Notes: a model not told the origin generated them from the letters alone. Positions 23,901-35,735 are shown, counted from the first letter of the stretch. The stretch: DNA of 64,000 nucleotides from Callorhinus ursinus (GCF_003265705.1 NW_020312904.1:124001-188000), one strand, 5' to 3'. Translations and numbers: made by a program.

Positions 23901-26900
23901 AGAACTTTACAAGACTCCGCAAGGGGGATTAGGTTAGGGCTCGGGGCGGGGGTGGGAAGGATGACCCTGGATTATCGGGTAGGGGTCCTTAGAAGAGGGA
24001 GGCGGGAGGGTCGGAGTCAAGGGTGTGAGGATGAAAGCAGAGAAGATGCCACTGTGCCAGGCTTGAAGGTGGAGGACAGACCACAAGCCAAGGACTGTGG
24101 GGTCTTTAGAAACTGGAAAAGGCAGACGACAGTCTCCCAGAGCCTCCAGAAGGAGTGAGGCCCTGCTGACCCCTAGACTTTAGCCCCATAAAACTCATTT
24201 CAGATTTCTGAGCTGCAGAGCTCTAAGAGCATAAACTTGTGTCATTGAAGCCACTAAGTTTGTGGTCACTCGTTAGAGCATCAGCCGGAAGCTAACGCAG
24301 GTGGTGGCTGGCCACTTGCTGGCTGGCTGCCTCCTCTGCCGAGACCCTTTCCTGTCCCCCTGTGCCCCCCCAGTGGTGTGAACAAACGTTCTCCCACGGT
24401 GCTGGGGGCCGAGGGGGTGGGACCCCATACACGAGGGAGGGCAAGGCCCTCAGAGGCCACAGACGAGGGTCGGGGAGACTTGGCCGCTGAGACGTGCGGC
24501 CTCCCCTCCCCAGACAGCAGTCAGCCTTGCTGGCTCCCCTGGCCCTCCGGACGTGGCACAGGCCCTGAAGCCCACGCTCAGCAGTCCTCCTGGGGCCGAG
24601 CACTTGCCCGCTCTCCTTTGCGAAAAGGGCACGCACTCTGGGGTTACCTGCGCCCCTCCAGGCTAGAGAGGCCCCCAGGTGATGTGGGGCCCAGCTATTT
24701 AAGAAAACGCTGCTGGAAGTTCCCCTGTGCGGTGGCCCAAGGACATCTGTGGAACCTGGCGACCCCACAAGGCCGGCCCCCTCTGTCCACGGCGCAGTAG
24801 GGGGGTCTGCTCACAGCAAGCCTGGCCAGGGGCCACGGGGGTCCTTCCTGCTGTCTGTGGCCCTCCAGACTGGGGGGGTTCTAGGCTAGGAAGCCAGTGC
24901 TGCCTTGTCAGCTCCTCACCCCAACCCTGGACATGGCCAACATGTGTGGCCAGCATCGTGTCCTTGACAAGCAAACCAGGGCGTAGAGTCGGGTCTCCCC
25001 TGCTCTAGGGGATCCCCAAGCAGCAAGCTCCCGGGCATTGGGCGTCCACCCCAGGCAGGGTCGGCTGGGGGGTGGTGAGTGTCGAGCCCCCGTCTCCAGG
25101 CCAGCTCCTCGCGGATGGGGCATGGATCCTTCTGGCACACGTGCCGGCCCTGTACCCGGGGCTGGGGCCTACGGATGGATGCAGACACAGCGCTGGGGGT
25201 GGGGGGATCTGGGGGGAGGGGCCTCCAGTGCCCTCTGAGGGTTAGAGCTTGTGACCTCACTTCCTTCTGGCACCCCTGCCCCACCTGAGTCGTCCCCACG
25301 TGTCAGCAGGGCCTCTCCTGGCAGTTCAGCTTGTGGACACGTGGTTCCCCCTGCACCCCTACTGTCCTCGGGCCTGGGGAGGGGCACGGGGCTCGTCCAC
25401 ATTCTGTGTGAAGCACCAGGAGACATCCCACTCTACAGGCCGACACAGCCACTGTCCTGCCTTGACCCCCAATCCACGTGAGCAAGAGCAGCTGCTGAAG
25501 CCCCCCCAGACCGTGAGGGGACCAAGGCAGGTGCACCCCGCTCAGCAATGGGGCCAGAGCCCACTTGACCAGCTCTTGCCAGCCCCCCTGCGTTCGGGGA
25601 CCTGGAACAAGATTTCCTCGGGCACACCCAGGTGCCAAAGGCGGGCATGTTCCACGGGACGCGCTGCATGGCCCGGGATGCAGGGCAGCAGGGTCCAGCG
25701 CCTGTCTGCCACCGCTCAGAAGGTCTGCCTTGTCCATGCTCAGGAGCCCAAGTGGGCACAGGCATGTCCACGTGCAAATGCAGGTCAGCACGGGGCGGGG
25801 GGGCAGGCCTGCACAGGAAGTCCCAGGGCACCACCAGGACCAGGGATGAAGAATGAACTTGGGAGACCCCAGCCTGGCTGGGCGTGGAGCAGTGCTGAGG
25901 CTCCACTTGGGGTGAGCTGGACGCACTGGACAGCATGAGAATGGAGCCCCTGTCCCCGGGGGGGGGGGGCGGGGGTCACCTGAGGACGGCAGTCCTGAGC
26001 CTGCCCCACTGTGTGCGTCCGTAGTGGGCAGAATTGTGTCCCCCCCAAAGATGTTCAAGTCCCAACCCCTGGTTCCTGTGAATATGACCTTGTTTGTACT
26101 GTGGTCCTGAGAAGGTCGTACTGGGGGCACCCAGGAGGCTCAGTTGGTGAAGTGCCTGGGCTCCGCACTCAGCGGGGAGCCTGCTTGGGATGCTCTCTCT
26201 CCCTCTCCCACCCCCCCTCGCTGCGCGTGCACTCACTCTCTCTCTCAAATAAACAAATCTTAAAAAAGCAAAACAAAACAGATAAGGTCACACTGGAGTA
26301 GGGTGGCCCCAACCCAATGACCCATGTCCTTGTAAGAAGAGGGGATTTGGAACAGACGCCCAGGGAGAGGAGCAGGGACGGGGTGAGGAGGCCCCGGAAG
26401 CTGGAGAGCCAGAAGGGACCCTCCCTGGAGCCTCTGGGCGAGAGGCCCTGCCCACACCCTGATTTTGGACTTTTGGTCTCCAGACTATGACAGTTGAGTC
26501 ACCAAGCTTGTTACAGTCGTCTTAGAAACCCAATACACCTAGATGCCCTGAGCGACACTGGTGGGTCACACCTGCGTCTGCACGTGCACTACCCCCGTCC
26601 CTGAGAGAGCGTCTGGGCACCGGTGTCCAAAGAGAGAAACCGCAGAGGCCCCCAGTCTCAGAGCAGGATCACGTGGGCCCGAACATGTCCACCCTCAGGT
26701 CTGGTGGGTTCCCAGATCATGGGGACCCCTAAAAATCGAGCCCTTTGTGAAAGAACCAATGCAGAAGGCAAGAATGTCTGCCAATGTCACTCAGGGGACA
26801 GAGTCACCTGTCCCTCCTCGAGGGGTGCACAGGAACACCCACACCCTCCGCCACGGACGGGCACCTCTGGCCCTCAAGTCTGGCCAATGGACTGCGGAGG

Positions 26901-28019
26901 GGCCTCCCTGGACCCCTTGCCAACCAGATCTGGGTGGGGGGGTGCCATTCTCTGCCTCCAGCCTCCCACCTACCTCTCCCTGCCCGACCCTGTCCCTGCT
27001 CCTCAGGAAGGATGGTACTGGAGCCCACTCTTCTGTCCGCTTGCCCCCAGTGCCTCCCAGGCTGGCTCACCCAGGGTCACTTGTCAGGAGGTCCTCCTGG
27101 TGCCCCCACGTCTGTCAACTTAAGGCCTCAGCATCTCACAGCGCTGGTTCCTGTCACTGCCCTATTCCACCTGCATGGGCCTCCTGCTTGGCCAGGTGGG
27201 GCCGCTGCCCAGCACCGCTGTGGATGCTCAGCCTGGCCTCACCCGTCCTGCCTGCAAACCTTCTGGGCTCCCCACGCCCAGAGCAAGGCCTCCTCCTGTA
27301 GCTGACCAGAACCGGCTGGGTCTCAGGGACCCTCGGGGCAAGTCCGGCCGCAGGGCTGCGCCAGGTGCTCTGACAGCCTTTGGCTTCAGTTACCGTTCTC
27401 ATCACCTGTGACGCCCTTCTCCCGTCCCCACCTGGCCACTCCTCCCCCCTCAGAGCCGGCCCACTCCCCCTCCTGGTCTCTCCTGCCAGACCCCGGGTTT
27501 CATTTATGCCTGAGACCCACCGGGTCCAGGATGCGTCCACCCAGGGCTCACGGTGAGCGCATGGAAAGTAAAAACAATACATCGGAGGAGAGGGGTCTCG
27601 GAGGCAGCCCCAGGCGGCTGGCGACATAGGCAGCGATGCGGGGGGAGGGGGTGGTGGCTGAGGATCTGCTGGGAGACCCCCGGGGCGCCGCCAATACCGC
27701 CAGGCCCCAGTGGGTGGCCCGCGGCGGGACGCCGGCGTGGGGACTCGGGGAGCGCCCGGCGCCCGACACCTGCGGACGCGCCCCCGGCCTCACCTGCGAA
27801 GTTCTTGGTGAAGACCAGGGTGACCAGCAGGATGGGGACGAGCACGGTGCCGATGGTGACCACGCGGTCGAAGGGCAGCTCGAGCTTGAGCTGCAGGAGC
27901 AGCGCCGCCAGCGCGCCCGCCTTGTCGTCCTGCGCGCCGGGCAGGATCAGCTCGCGCAGCTTCTCTCCGGCCAGCAACGCTGTCGCCATGTCCGCGGACT
28001 GCTCCAGGAGATGGTGCAT
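20612..28019 (-). CDS. PANX2: Pannexin 2, complete, 671 aa
   Basis: Pannexin 2 forms large-pore channels, enriched in brain. The exons are 27794-28019, 21486-22931 and 20612-20955, with GT/AG ends and phase 1 at both joins, totalling 2016 nt. The start MHHLLEQSADM matches the remembered human protein. Topology visible: TM1 TIGTVLVPILLVTLVF (about residue 55-70); first extracellular loop with two Cys and the sequon NFT at residue 86; TM2 LLPYSLLAFAAIMYVP; TM3 HLLILLLSVAPISYL; second loop with two Cys (FTCALG, VSCKLPS); TM4 IVLLCAMNLVILVNLIHLFIF. The C-terminal tail is long, basic and Pro/Ala-rich, as is typical of PANX2 compared with PANX1 and PANX3, and ends in TVVSTVEF. The ATG at 28017-28019 has C at -3; Met11 has a better context. 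A 400-N gap begins about 80 bp upstream. Confidence 0.97.
21486..22931 (-). CDS. PANX2: PANX2 exon 2, channel core
   Basis: This is a single 1446-nt exon coding for both extracellular loops, TM2 to TM4, the intracellular loop with the KIEKQIQSKG segment, and most of the cytoplasmic tail. It is very GC-rich and yields long spurious frames on the other strand. Confidence 0.96.
23880..24305 (+). mobile_element. Ancient MaLR-like LTR fragment
   Basis: Diagnostic strings include GATGACCCTGGATTATCGGGT, GGGTCCTTAGAAGAGGGAGGC, TTTAGAAACTGGAAAAGGCAG, AGAGCCTCCAGAAGGAGTGAG and GCCACTAAGTTTGTGGT. These match a common diverged mammalian LTR (MLT1 group) as I remember it. Confidence 0.55.
26022..26540 (+). 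mobile_element. Ancient MLT1-like LTR, split by a SINE
   Basis: The left half runs from GGGCAGAATTGTGTCCCCCC to the SINE. The right half resumes at the duplicated AAGGTCACACTGG and runs through TGTCCTTGTAAGAAGAGG and TTTTGGACTTTTGGTCTCC. It is a nested insertion with an older LTR outside and a younger SINE inside. Confidence 0.6.
26127..26275 (+). mobile_element. Can-SINE, internally shortened
   Basis: It starts GGCACCCAGGAGGCTCAGTTGG and ends in AATAAACAAATCTTAAAAAA. An imperfect target duplication (AAGGTCGTACTGG and AAGGTCACACTGG) flanks it. The middle of the usual element is missing. Confidence 0.75.
27794..28019 (-). CDS. PANX2: PANX2 exon 1, N-terminus and TM1
   Basis: The exon encodes 75 codons plus one base, from MHHLLEQSAD to VFTKNFA, followed by the donor GTGAGG. 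It contains the N-terminal helix and TM1. Confidence 0.95.
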
Positions 28020-28098
28020 GGGGGGCGGGGGCGCGGCCCGGGGGCGCGGGCGGGGCCGCGGGGCGGTGTGGGAGGCCGTGGCTGGCACAGTAGCTCTC

Positions 28099-28498
28099 NN
28101 NNNNNNNNNNNNNNNNNNNNNNNNNNNNNNNNNNNNNNNNNNNNNNNNNNNNNNNNNNNNNNNNNNNNNNNNNNNNNNNNNNNNNNNNNNNNNNNNNNNN
28201 NNNNNNNNNNNNNNNNNNNNNNNNNNNNNNNNNNNNNNNNNNNNNNNNNNNNNNNNNNNNNNNNNNNNNNNNNNNNNNNNNNNNNNNNNNNNNNNNNNNN
28301 NNNNNNNNNNNNNNNNNNNNNNNNNNNNNNNNNNNNNNNNNNNNNNNNNNNNNNNNNNNNNNNNNNNNNNNNNNNNNNNNNNNNNNNNNNNNNNNNNNNN
28401 NNNNNNNNNNNNNNNNNNNNNNNNNNNNNNNNNNNNNNNNNNNNNNNNNNNNNNNNNNNNNNNNNNNNNNNNNNNNNNNNNNNNNNNNNNNNNNNNNN
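28099..28498. other. Assembly gap of 400 N
   Basis: Exactly 400 N characters. The round number suggests an estimated or fixed-size gap, so the true length and content are unknown. Confidence 0.98.
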
Positions 28499-29399
28499 GA
28501 CGGGCCCCTCCTCCTCTTCCTCAAGATGGAGAGAGGGAGGGGGAGGCCGAGCGCGGGCCCCCTCGCCCGGCTAGTGGTCGCGGGAGCCGCCCCGGCGAGG
28601 AGGGGTCTCCTCGTCCCGCCTCCTGCCGCCTCCACCACTTCCCTGCCCGGAGCCTGGACGCTGCTGCGGTGGGCGCTCGGACGCACGCGGGGGACTGGGC
28701 AGCACCCCCCGAGTTTGGGGCAACGGCCCGCGGACACTGTGGGGCGTCTTTCCCATCCCCCAGCGCCAGGGCCCCCCATCATTCCCGTGCCCCGCTTCCT
28801 ACTCCGCCCTGCACCGCCTCCCCACCTCACTCACTCCTCCCTTTGCCTCAAGCGACAGACACGCTGGGGGCTGGACTGTGCCAGCCTCCGGGGTGGGCTC
28901 TGGGGTGCGTCTGGCCCGGGCTCCCTGCCACCTTCCTGACCTTCATCCCCTCCATTCCCACGCCCCACGCCCCACCATTCCCGCTGTTGTCCTCCGGAAC
29001 AACCGCGCACACACTTCTCTGGGTTTGGTCTCAGGCGCAGAGCGCAGTCACCACCTTCAAGCCCCGCTGCCTGCAAGACCCTCTGTGGTTCATCATTTTT
29101 TCATTTTCTTTCATGGCTGGTCCCCTTCCCACTATTATGGGATATACATGTGCTATCTTTGTGAAATATTTAGCGTGGTTGCAGTTTTAACTTCATTCAA
29201 CAATTCCTATGTCTTGGGCACCATATTTACAGGTCCTGAGCCACCAGGGTGAGCCAGTCACGCTCCGCACCTTGCCTTTCTTCACCTTTCTTAAGGGTCT
29301 CTATGCTTTTAAAGATTCAGGTATGTTTCTGAATGATGCCCACCCCTGGCTTCCAGCGGGTGTTACTGGTCTACTACGTACTGAGGCAGTTGGGCGGCC

Positions 29400-29640
29400 T
29401 ACAATTTCCCACCCCTCAGATAATGCAGCGGCTCCCCGCAAAACCCAGACACCCTCTGCACGACCCAGCTGACCCCCCAGAAGACCTACACATGCCCCCA
29501 CATAACCCAGACACCCACATACAACCTAACTCCCCCAAACCCAGCTGCCCCCAGAGAACTCAGCCACACCCCTATAAACCCAGACCCCCCCCCCAGATAA
29601 TCCAGACACTCCCCAGCTGTCCCAGATGCCCCCCCCATAA
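29400..29640. repeat. C/A-rich degenerate tandem repeat
   Basis: The phrase ACCCAGACACC or AACCCAG recurs with spacers of about 25-35 bp (for example near 29440, 29505, 29535, 29576 and 29603), together with several runs of C. Units are too diverged for a clean period. Confidence 0.5.
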
Positions 29641-30489
29641 TGGCATGGACATCCCTAAGGCCCTTTGGGAACCCCCAGAGTGGTACCACTGGGGGCACCT
29701 TCTGGGTTGCTTTCCAGAAAGGCTGGACCACACTTCCACCATGAAAAAGAGGTTCTATCCCCATAGTATTCCCAGCTCTTGGCATCATCTGCTTTCTGGT
29801 ATCTGCCGTCCTAAGGGCGGCAATGTGGTTTCAGTGTTTTCAGTTTGCCCTTTTCCGATTACCGGTGGGTTTACTGCCCGTTCAAGCCTCCGCGTGTTGA
29901 GAGCTCCTGTCTGTGGTTCATTTGCAGGAGGTCTTGGACTTACATCAGCCTCTTTGTTAATCTGCTTATGGGCTCCTTCAAGTCCTTCTGTCTGTTGGGT
30001 TTGTCCATGGCATCTGGACAGAAATCCTTAACATCATTTCTTCCCCCACATGGTTTGTGGTTTTGTTTGCAACGTCACAAAGGCATCCTGGTGTTGCTCT
30101 AGGAGAAAGACGGTGTATCCTCCACATTCTTCTGTGGCCTGTAAGCAGACACATTGAAATGTGCTTTGTTTCTGTGTTGGGGTGAATTGGTGATCTCTAA
30201 TGCGGAGATTTCAGGAGATGACTCTCCAAGAAGATCGAACCCAAGCAAATTCCATAGGTGGTATTACTCATCTAGCAGATACCCTTTTAGCTGGAAGACC
30301 ATGCATGGAGGTAGAAATGCAGCTTAGTTTTTCTCCATAAGATGAGGTGTCTTTTCCCAACACTTTGACTAAGCAACATATCCTTTCTTAGACCACCAGA
30401 TGTCATCACCACATCTGGAATGGGTTTGTCCTTGTAATGGCTTTGCAGTACACCAAATACGTGGATGGGCAGGTACCCCTTTCCTCTTT

Positions 30490-30770
30490 TTCAATAGTGA
30501 TTTAGGTATTCATGACCTTTACTTTTCCGTATACATTTTAGAAAGACTGGTCAGGTTTCCTAAAAGGAAATCTAGCTGGAATATTGAGATTGCCTTGAAT
30601 GTATATTAGCTTGGGGACAACGGAAATCTGTACAATTGTATGTGAAGTTCTCCCTTCCATGAACATAGTATATTTCATTTATCGAGATCTTCTTTATATC
30701 CTGTAGTAAACCCTCAAATGTTGTTGCATAGGCTTGTTATGTCCTAGACACATCTAATTTTTGTTCCTCT
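30490..30770 (-). mobile_element. LINE-1 fragment, antisense
   Basis: The plus strand reads like the reverse complement of an old L1 ORF2/3' region, for example TTGAGATTGCCTTGAATGTA and TTTCATTTATCGAGATCTTC. It is short and diverged. Confidence 0.5.
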
Positions 30771-31395
30771 GTACACAGCACCCCATTTCAGCTGGTTAGT
30801 CTGGTGCAGAGGAACACTGCTAGTCTCCATGTGATCACGGAGTTGGCCTATGGGCACTGGCAGGCTGTGGAGTTGCCTCTGGAGTACAGTGGTGCTTGGG
30901 ACCCTGATGGCCCATGCTCCGTAAGAAAGGCCAGGCCCCTGTCTTCCCATCCAACAGAGGCAACACCCTGGCAGAGCTGAGGCTGCACTGTGGACCGTGC
31001 ACCCTTGCCATCCCCATTGCAGCTGCTGTCTTAAATGTCATTGTTACTCCCAGAGAGCGGCCTGGGTGGGGCTGGGTGGGGGCCAGAGCAGAGTGGTGAG
31101 AAGTGGTCTCTGATGACACCCCACACAGGGCTCAAACCCTGTAGAGACCTGGAGCCCGGCCCTCTCTCCTTCGTTCTCTCCCCAGGGGAATGTGCAGAAG
31201 GGCTGGAGAATGGGGGCTACCACACTCCTCACAGCTGGCTGGCGTGCCCAGGCTGAACTGGAGGGCTACTCTTTCCAAATCCTGTGTCCAGGGAGGACCA
31301 CACTGGGGAGCCGCTTGTCCTTTCCTGTGGTCACACATTAGCATGTGGCTTTTGACACATGAAGAGATTTTGAAAGACTAAGTGCTGTAGCAAAC

Positions 31396-31525
31396 TTTTT
31401 TTTTTAAGTAGGTTCCACGCCCAGTGTGGAGCTCAATGTGGCCTTCAACTCATGACCCCGAGATCAAAACCCGAGCTAAGGTCAAGAGTTGGACGCTTAC
31501 CCATCTGAGCCACCCAGGCGCCTCC
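31396..31525 (-). mobile_element. Can-SINE, antisense
   Basis: The reverse complement starts GGCGCCTGGGTGGCTCAGATGG and ends in a poly(A) stretch (T run at 31399-31408). It is a diverged copy with an altered middle. Confidence 0.75.
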
Positions 31526-31619
31526 CCTTTTAAGTAATCTCTACACTCAACGTGGGGGTCGAACCTACAACCCTGAGATCGAGTCACCCGCTCCACCGAC
31601 TGAGCCAGCAAGGCGCCCC
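31526..31619 (-). mobile_element. Can-SINE fragment, antisense
   Basis: The reverse complement begins GGGGCGCCTTGCTGGCTCAG and matches the tRNA-like head. It directly abuts the preceding copy in the same orientation. Confidence 0.75.
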
Positions 31620-31912
31620 TGGAGCAAAGCTTTTAATCTGCTCTATGTCTGTGAAGCCAAAACCAGAAAGAAATGGGATGATGGACCCTCATTCCAGCTG
31701 TAAACCGTGCTCTCCCATGAAGACGGATGGACAACTCGTTAGGCAATGCCATTCCAGTTCAAGTTGACTTCCATGTTTACTTATGAAGGTCTACAACACA
31801 TGCGTGTCATCCTGATTAAGTACTTAAGTAACTACAAGAACAACAATCCAGGTGAATTTGTCACTAAGTTCAGTCTTACGATTTCACAAATCAAAATGAA
31901 TGGCTGCCTCAG

Positions 31913-32020
31913 GGCGCCTGGTGGGCTCAGCTGGAGGAGCATGCAGCTCTTGATCTCATGGTTGTGAGTTTGAGCCCCATGTTGGGTGTAGAGATTACTA
32001 AAAAAATAATAATCGTAAAA
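31913..32020 (+). mobile_element. Can-SINE, short old copy
   Basis: It reads AGGGCGCCTGGTGGGCTCAG, then TTGAGCCCCATGTTGGGTGT and an A-rich tail. This is the older variant lacking the CT-rich section. Confidence 0.7.
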
Positions 32021-33381
32021 ACAAATGACTGCCTCAATGTATACACATATCTGTCTGGAGAAGAGCAGAGGGGGAGGGAGAAGGGTCAGTTGCAGGAATC
32101 AACAACCCCAGTGGCTTAAAACAGCACAGGGTTCTTTTCCAGCCCACACTGATCTTGGGTTGGCTGGGAGCGCTGTCCCCATCTGTCCCCTCACTCTGGG
32201 GACGAGAGGCCACCATCCCAGTGGGACAGCTTTGTGCCTCTAGGTCATTTCTGCTCATTCTTCCGGGACCAAAGCCTCATGCCTGGTGGCACAGCTATGG
32301 GGAAGGCAGGCGCAGACCCCATCACGTGCCCCAGAGAACAGGCTGTCTGTGATGTCAACTTTCCACCCAATACGTTTTGCACTGCATAGACTTCTGTGGG
32401 CAAAGCTCCAGGGGAAGGAGGAATAAGAGCGTCCAGCCATGAAGGGGCAGCTTGCTCGGTCCTTTCTAAGTGGACCAGAATGAGTGTCAAGTTGCAAATG
32501 CATTTTGATTCCAGTGGACACACTGAAAAGTCTGCTCTAAATGTTGTGCTTCAAAATGGTTAATACTTACAACGAGCTGGGAATGGACAGTTTGAAAAGA
32601 CAAAAAGAAAAATGGTATGTAAGCTAGAACAAGCGACAGTCACAGCTTCCAAGTCTCCTTCAGGGGGTCTCCAAGCACAAAAGTTAAACCCAGGGCAGGC
32701 CACACCTGCTTGCAGGAACTCTTAGCTCTGCTTCCCCAGGAGCCCATGCTGGTCTGGGCAGCTTGGCCTCCTACAGACAGCGATCCTTTTGAGGGCAGAC
32801 CCCCATGCACTTTCATCCTGTGCTTAGTAGAGCCTCCTGCTCAGTCACTGGAGCTGGCATCCCACCTACTCTCCTGCCTGCTCCAGGCCCAGTGCGGCTG
32901 CACGGGGTGCCTCCTGCCCTTGGCAGTCCTCTAGAGAATGACCACACCTGGTCTCCCACCACCCTTCACATAACTCTGGACCATTGCTGAGGCGTACCTT
33001 GGCCTGGGACACCCAGTGCAGCTCTTCACTGCCTGCAGGACCCGACTGCTCTCACCCTGGCGTTTGGTGTGGACGGCCTCTCCACGATGCGACCCCTGCA
33101 CCTGCTGCCTCCTGCAAGCCAGGACATCCAGTGACTCAGAGCCAGGCCGGCTGGGCTGTGTGCGGAGCTGAGCAGGTGTGGCTGCAGGTGTGCAGGCCTT
33201 TCTGGGGGTGGCAGCAGGTCCCCATGACACAGCACGGGCAGGAACAAGGGGGCAGTGCTGGGACGATGATGGGGAGGCAAGCCTAGTCATTCAGTGAGGG
33301 GGAGCAAGGGTGGGGCCCAGCATGTGCGCTCTGCCAACAGCAGCCCCTGCCCCGCCCCAGGCCTTTCTGGGGCCCTCCTGG

Positions 33382-34209
33382 TCACTCCTTGCTGCCAGAG
33401 CAGGCCTGCCCTCCAACTCTACCCCATTCTGGAGAAGGGGTGGGGACAGAGTTGAGGACAAAGGTCATGTGAGGAGAGGGCAGTGGGGTTTCAGCCAAGG
33501 GGGGGCAGGGGGCATGACCCCACTGAGACCCCAGCAGCTGCTGCATGAGGCTGCTCAGGATGTGGGGCCTGGGGCGGCCGGTGTACGACACCAAGGGCAG
33601 ACATTTCTTGAAGCAGCATGACCAGAATTTTCTCACATCCTGACAGCTTTGTTCTGGGTCCAGCTGCTCCACCACCAGCTGACCCACAACGCCCAGGCGT
33701 GAGGTGTCCACAGTCAGGAGAGCCCCGTTCTCAAGCATGAGGGCCAATGGCATGGGTTCTGGCCTGGGCCACCGGGGCCTCAGCGTCCCCACCTGTACCC
33801 AGAAGGATGGCATCTCGTGTTTGCTGCGGTGGGTTGAGGGACAAAGCCCTGAGTGGTGCCCTGGGGAGCTGGGGTGGTGGCAGCCCGTCCCAGGGTGCAC
33901 TGGGGTCCTAGGGTGTGGGTCCTGTCTGCCTTGTCCCTCCCCACCATGCCCCGTCCTCTGCAGGACCCACAGCAAGTCCTCTAGGACTGCATCCAGCTGG
34001 GGCTCTGGCAAGGCTGAGTTAGGTTTGTGGCAGGATGCTGCTCGCTGCTCATGCTCCAAGTGGCCTCCCGTTCCCCTGCCTGGTCCATGACACCAGCTGG
34101 TGGTGGGGAGGGCACGGGCCCTTGCAAGGGCCCAGGGGCCAAGGGCGGCCTCCGCAGAGAGGATCTCCCCCACCCCCAGCCAGCGGGACCCAGAGCCCAG
34201 AGGCACCAC
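33382..34209 (-). other. Unassigned protein-like open frame
   Basis: A 275-codon frame is open on the minus strand. Most of its ends look like GC-rich noise, but about 90 codons in the middle (around 33530-33800) read like real protein, for example LALMLENGALLTVDTSRLG, EQLDPEQSCQDVRKFW and SCCFKKCLPLVSYTG. A second plausible piece, EPQLDAVLEDLLWVLQRT, is upstream. A possible acceptor (GGGTACAG) precedes VGTLRPRWP. No family was recognised. It could be a decayed retrocopy, an unannotated multi-exon gene or chance. Confidence 0.3.
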
Positions 34210-35528
34210 CTTGTCCTGATGCGGTTGTCTGAAGTTCTTGATAATTTCACCCCTGATGGCCTTTTGTACCTGGGGTCTGCTGCCCCGTTAGGCCTGCGAG
34301 CACAGAATTCCCACAGACCCACAAAGGGTTCCCAACCCCTCCTTCCACCAGGCACTGGCTGCTTCTGCAGGGCGGTTATCCCTGAGGCCCAGAGAAGGGA
34401 ACTGGGCCCCACGCGCCTACCACTTCCCCTTTTGCCACTTGCTAGCACGAACAGTGTGGGACAGGAGCCTCTGTGCCCACAGCCCCTTTCTGTGACAGCT
34501 CTGGGCAGCACCGTGGGGCCAAGTGGGCCACAGGTCAATTCCACAGGAGGCTGCAGGTCAACATGTGGGGCAGGGCTAACTGCCCCAGCTGGAGTGTCAG
34601 GGTCAAGTCCCCGGTGTCCGAGGTCCGGTCTCTGCTCCCTCCCTCTGAAGATGGGTTCCACGACCAGACAAAGACAATGTGGTTCTGGGGCACACACCTA
34701 GCTGTTCCGTCACTCACACCAGCTCTGTGTCCTCTATGCGTGTGACCACCCCCTCCGAGCCCTCCCACAGCCACCAAGCACGTGGGCAAGGCAGTTTCTG
34801 GTCAAGCTAGCCTAGTCCTAAACCTTCGTGTTTGCTCCTGGCACATTCAGGAGCACCCAGGGTTCCTGAACCACCACCAGGGAGCAGCTCCCAGGGCACC
34901 TTCCCCAGCTCCTGCAGCCAAAGCAGGAAAAAGACACAGACCCCTCCAGAGCACTCTGCACAACCAGACCCTGGGAGTGAACAGGGGTCTTCTGGGCCCT
35001 GTAGGCATGAGAACCACCCCCACAGGACCCCCTTTGTGTCTGCACATGTCGGGGGACCGGCCCTGGGCCCAGACCCACAGAGCCAGAGGAGGGTCCCCAC
35101 CTGCCTGCAAAGGGCCAATGCCACAATGATGCAGGCTCCCCAACTATGAAAAGGGGTCCCCCAGAGTGGAGGTGAGCACCCACGAGAAGTCCAGCTCAGA
35201 GCCTGCACTGCTGGGCTCCAGTACAAAGATTTGAGGACATGCCGGCCTGGACAGGGTGGCTGAGCAGGTCCACACCACCCCCGGCTACAGCTGCTGGCTG
35301 TCTTGTCATGTCTGGTGCCTGGTGCTTCCTCCTGAGAGCAGCCAGCCTCACGTCTGGGGGGCAGGGAGGGCTCTGCCCGGGCCTCTGCACTCCCCAGGCC
35401 TCCCGCTACCCTAGCTGCCTTCCTGGAGGAAGCAGTCATGTGCCTCAGTAAGGAGCACTGCGGCCACCATGGGGCCGTGTGTCTGGACAGTGGTCTGTGA
35501 CTTCTTCCTGGGCCAAGAGCCTCCATGT

Positions 35529-35702
35529 GAGGGCACCTGGGTGGCTCAGTTGTTAAGCGTCTGCCTTCGGCTCAGGTCATGGTCCCAGGGTCCTGGGATT
35601 GAGCCCTGCATCGGGCTCCCTGCTCCGCGGGAAGCCTGCTTCTCCCTCTCCCCCTGCTTGTGTTCCCTCTCTCACTATCTGTCAAATAAATACACAAAAT
35701 CC

Positions 35703-35730
<28 letters not shown>
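35529..35730 (+). mobile_element. Young Can-SINE with perfect target duplication
   Basis: The flanks AAGAGCCTCCATGT (35515-35528 and 35729-35742) are identical over 14 bp. The tail is an uninterrupted run of 26 A (35705-35730). The head reads GGCACCTGGGTGGCTCAGTTG. These features point to a recent insertion. Confidence 0.92.

Positions 35731-35735
<5 letters not shown>

Larger units (their letters stand above)
22932..27793 (-). other. PANX2 intron 1
   Basis: This 4.9-kb intron holds two ancient LTR-like repeats (about 23880-24305 and 26022-26540), the second split by a Can-SINE. No additional PANX2 exon was seen. Confidence 0.7.
27600..28840. promoter_or_regulatory. PANX2 CpG island with assembly gap
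   Basis: Very GC-rich sequence flanks exon 1 on both sides of the N run. The promoter and 5' UTR most likely fall within or next to the gap. Confidence 0.6.

Noticed and set aside
26200..26260. CTCTCT-rich stretches read as a possible CRISPR-like or regulatory repeat
   Set aside because: They are the CT-rich part of a Can-SINE in a mammalian genome.
27553..29190. A long plus-strand frame through the PANX2 promoter
   Set aside because: It owes its length to the 400 N, which contain no stop by definition.
34807..35526. A 239-codon minus-strand frame left of the young SINE
   Set aside because: Trp, Cys, Gly and Pro-rich composition with no domain or splice pattern; typical of GC-rich noncoding DNA.
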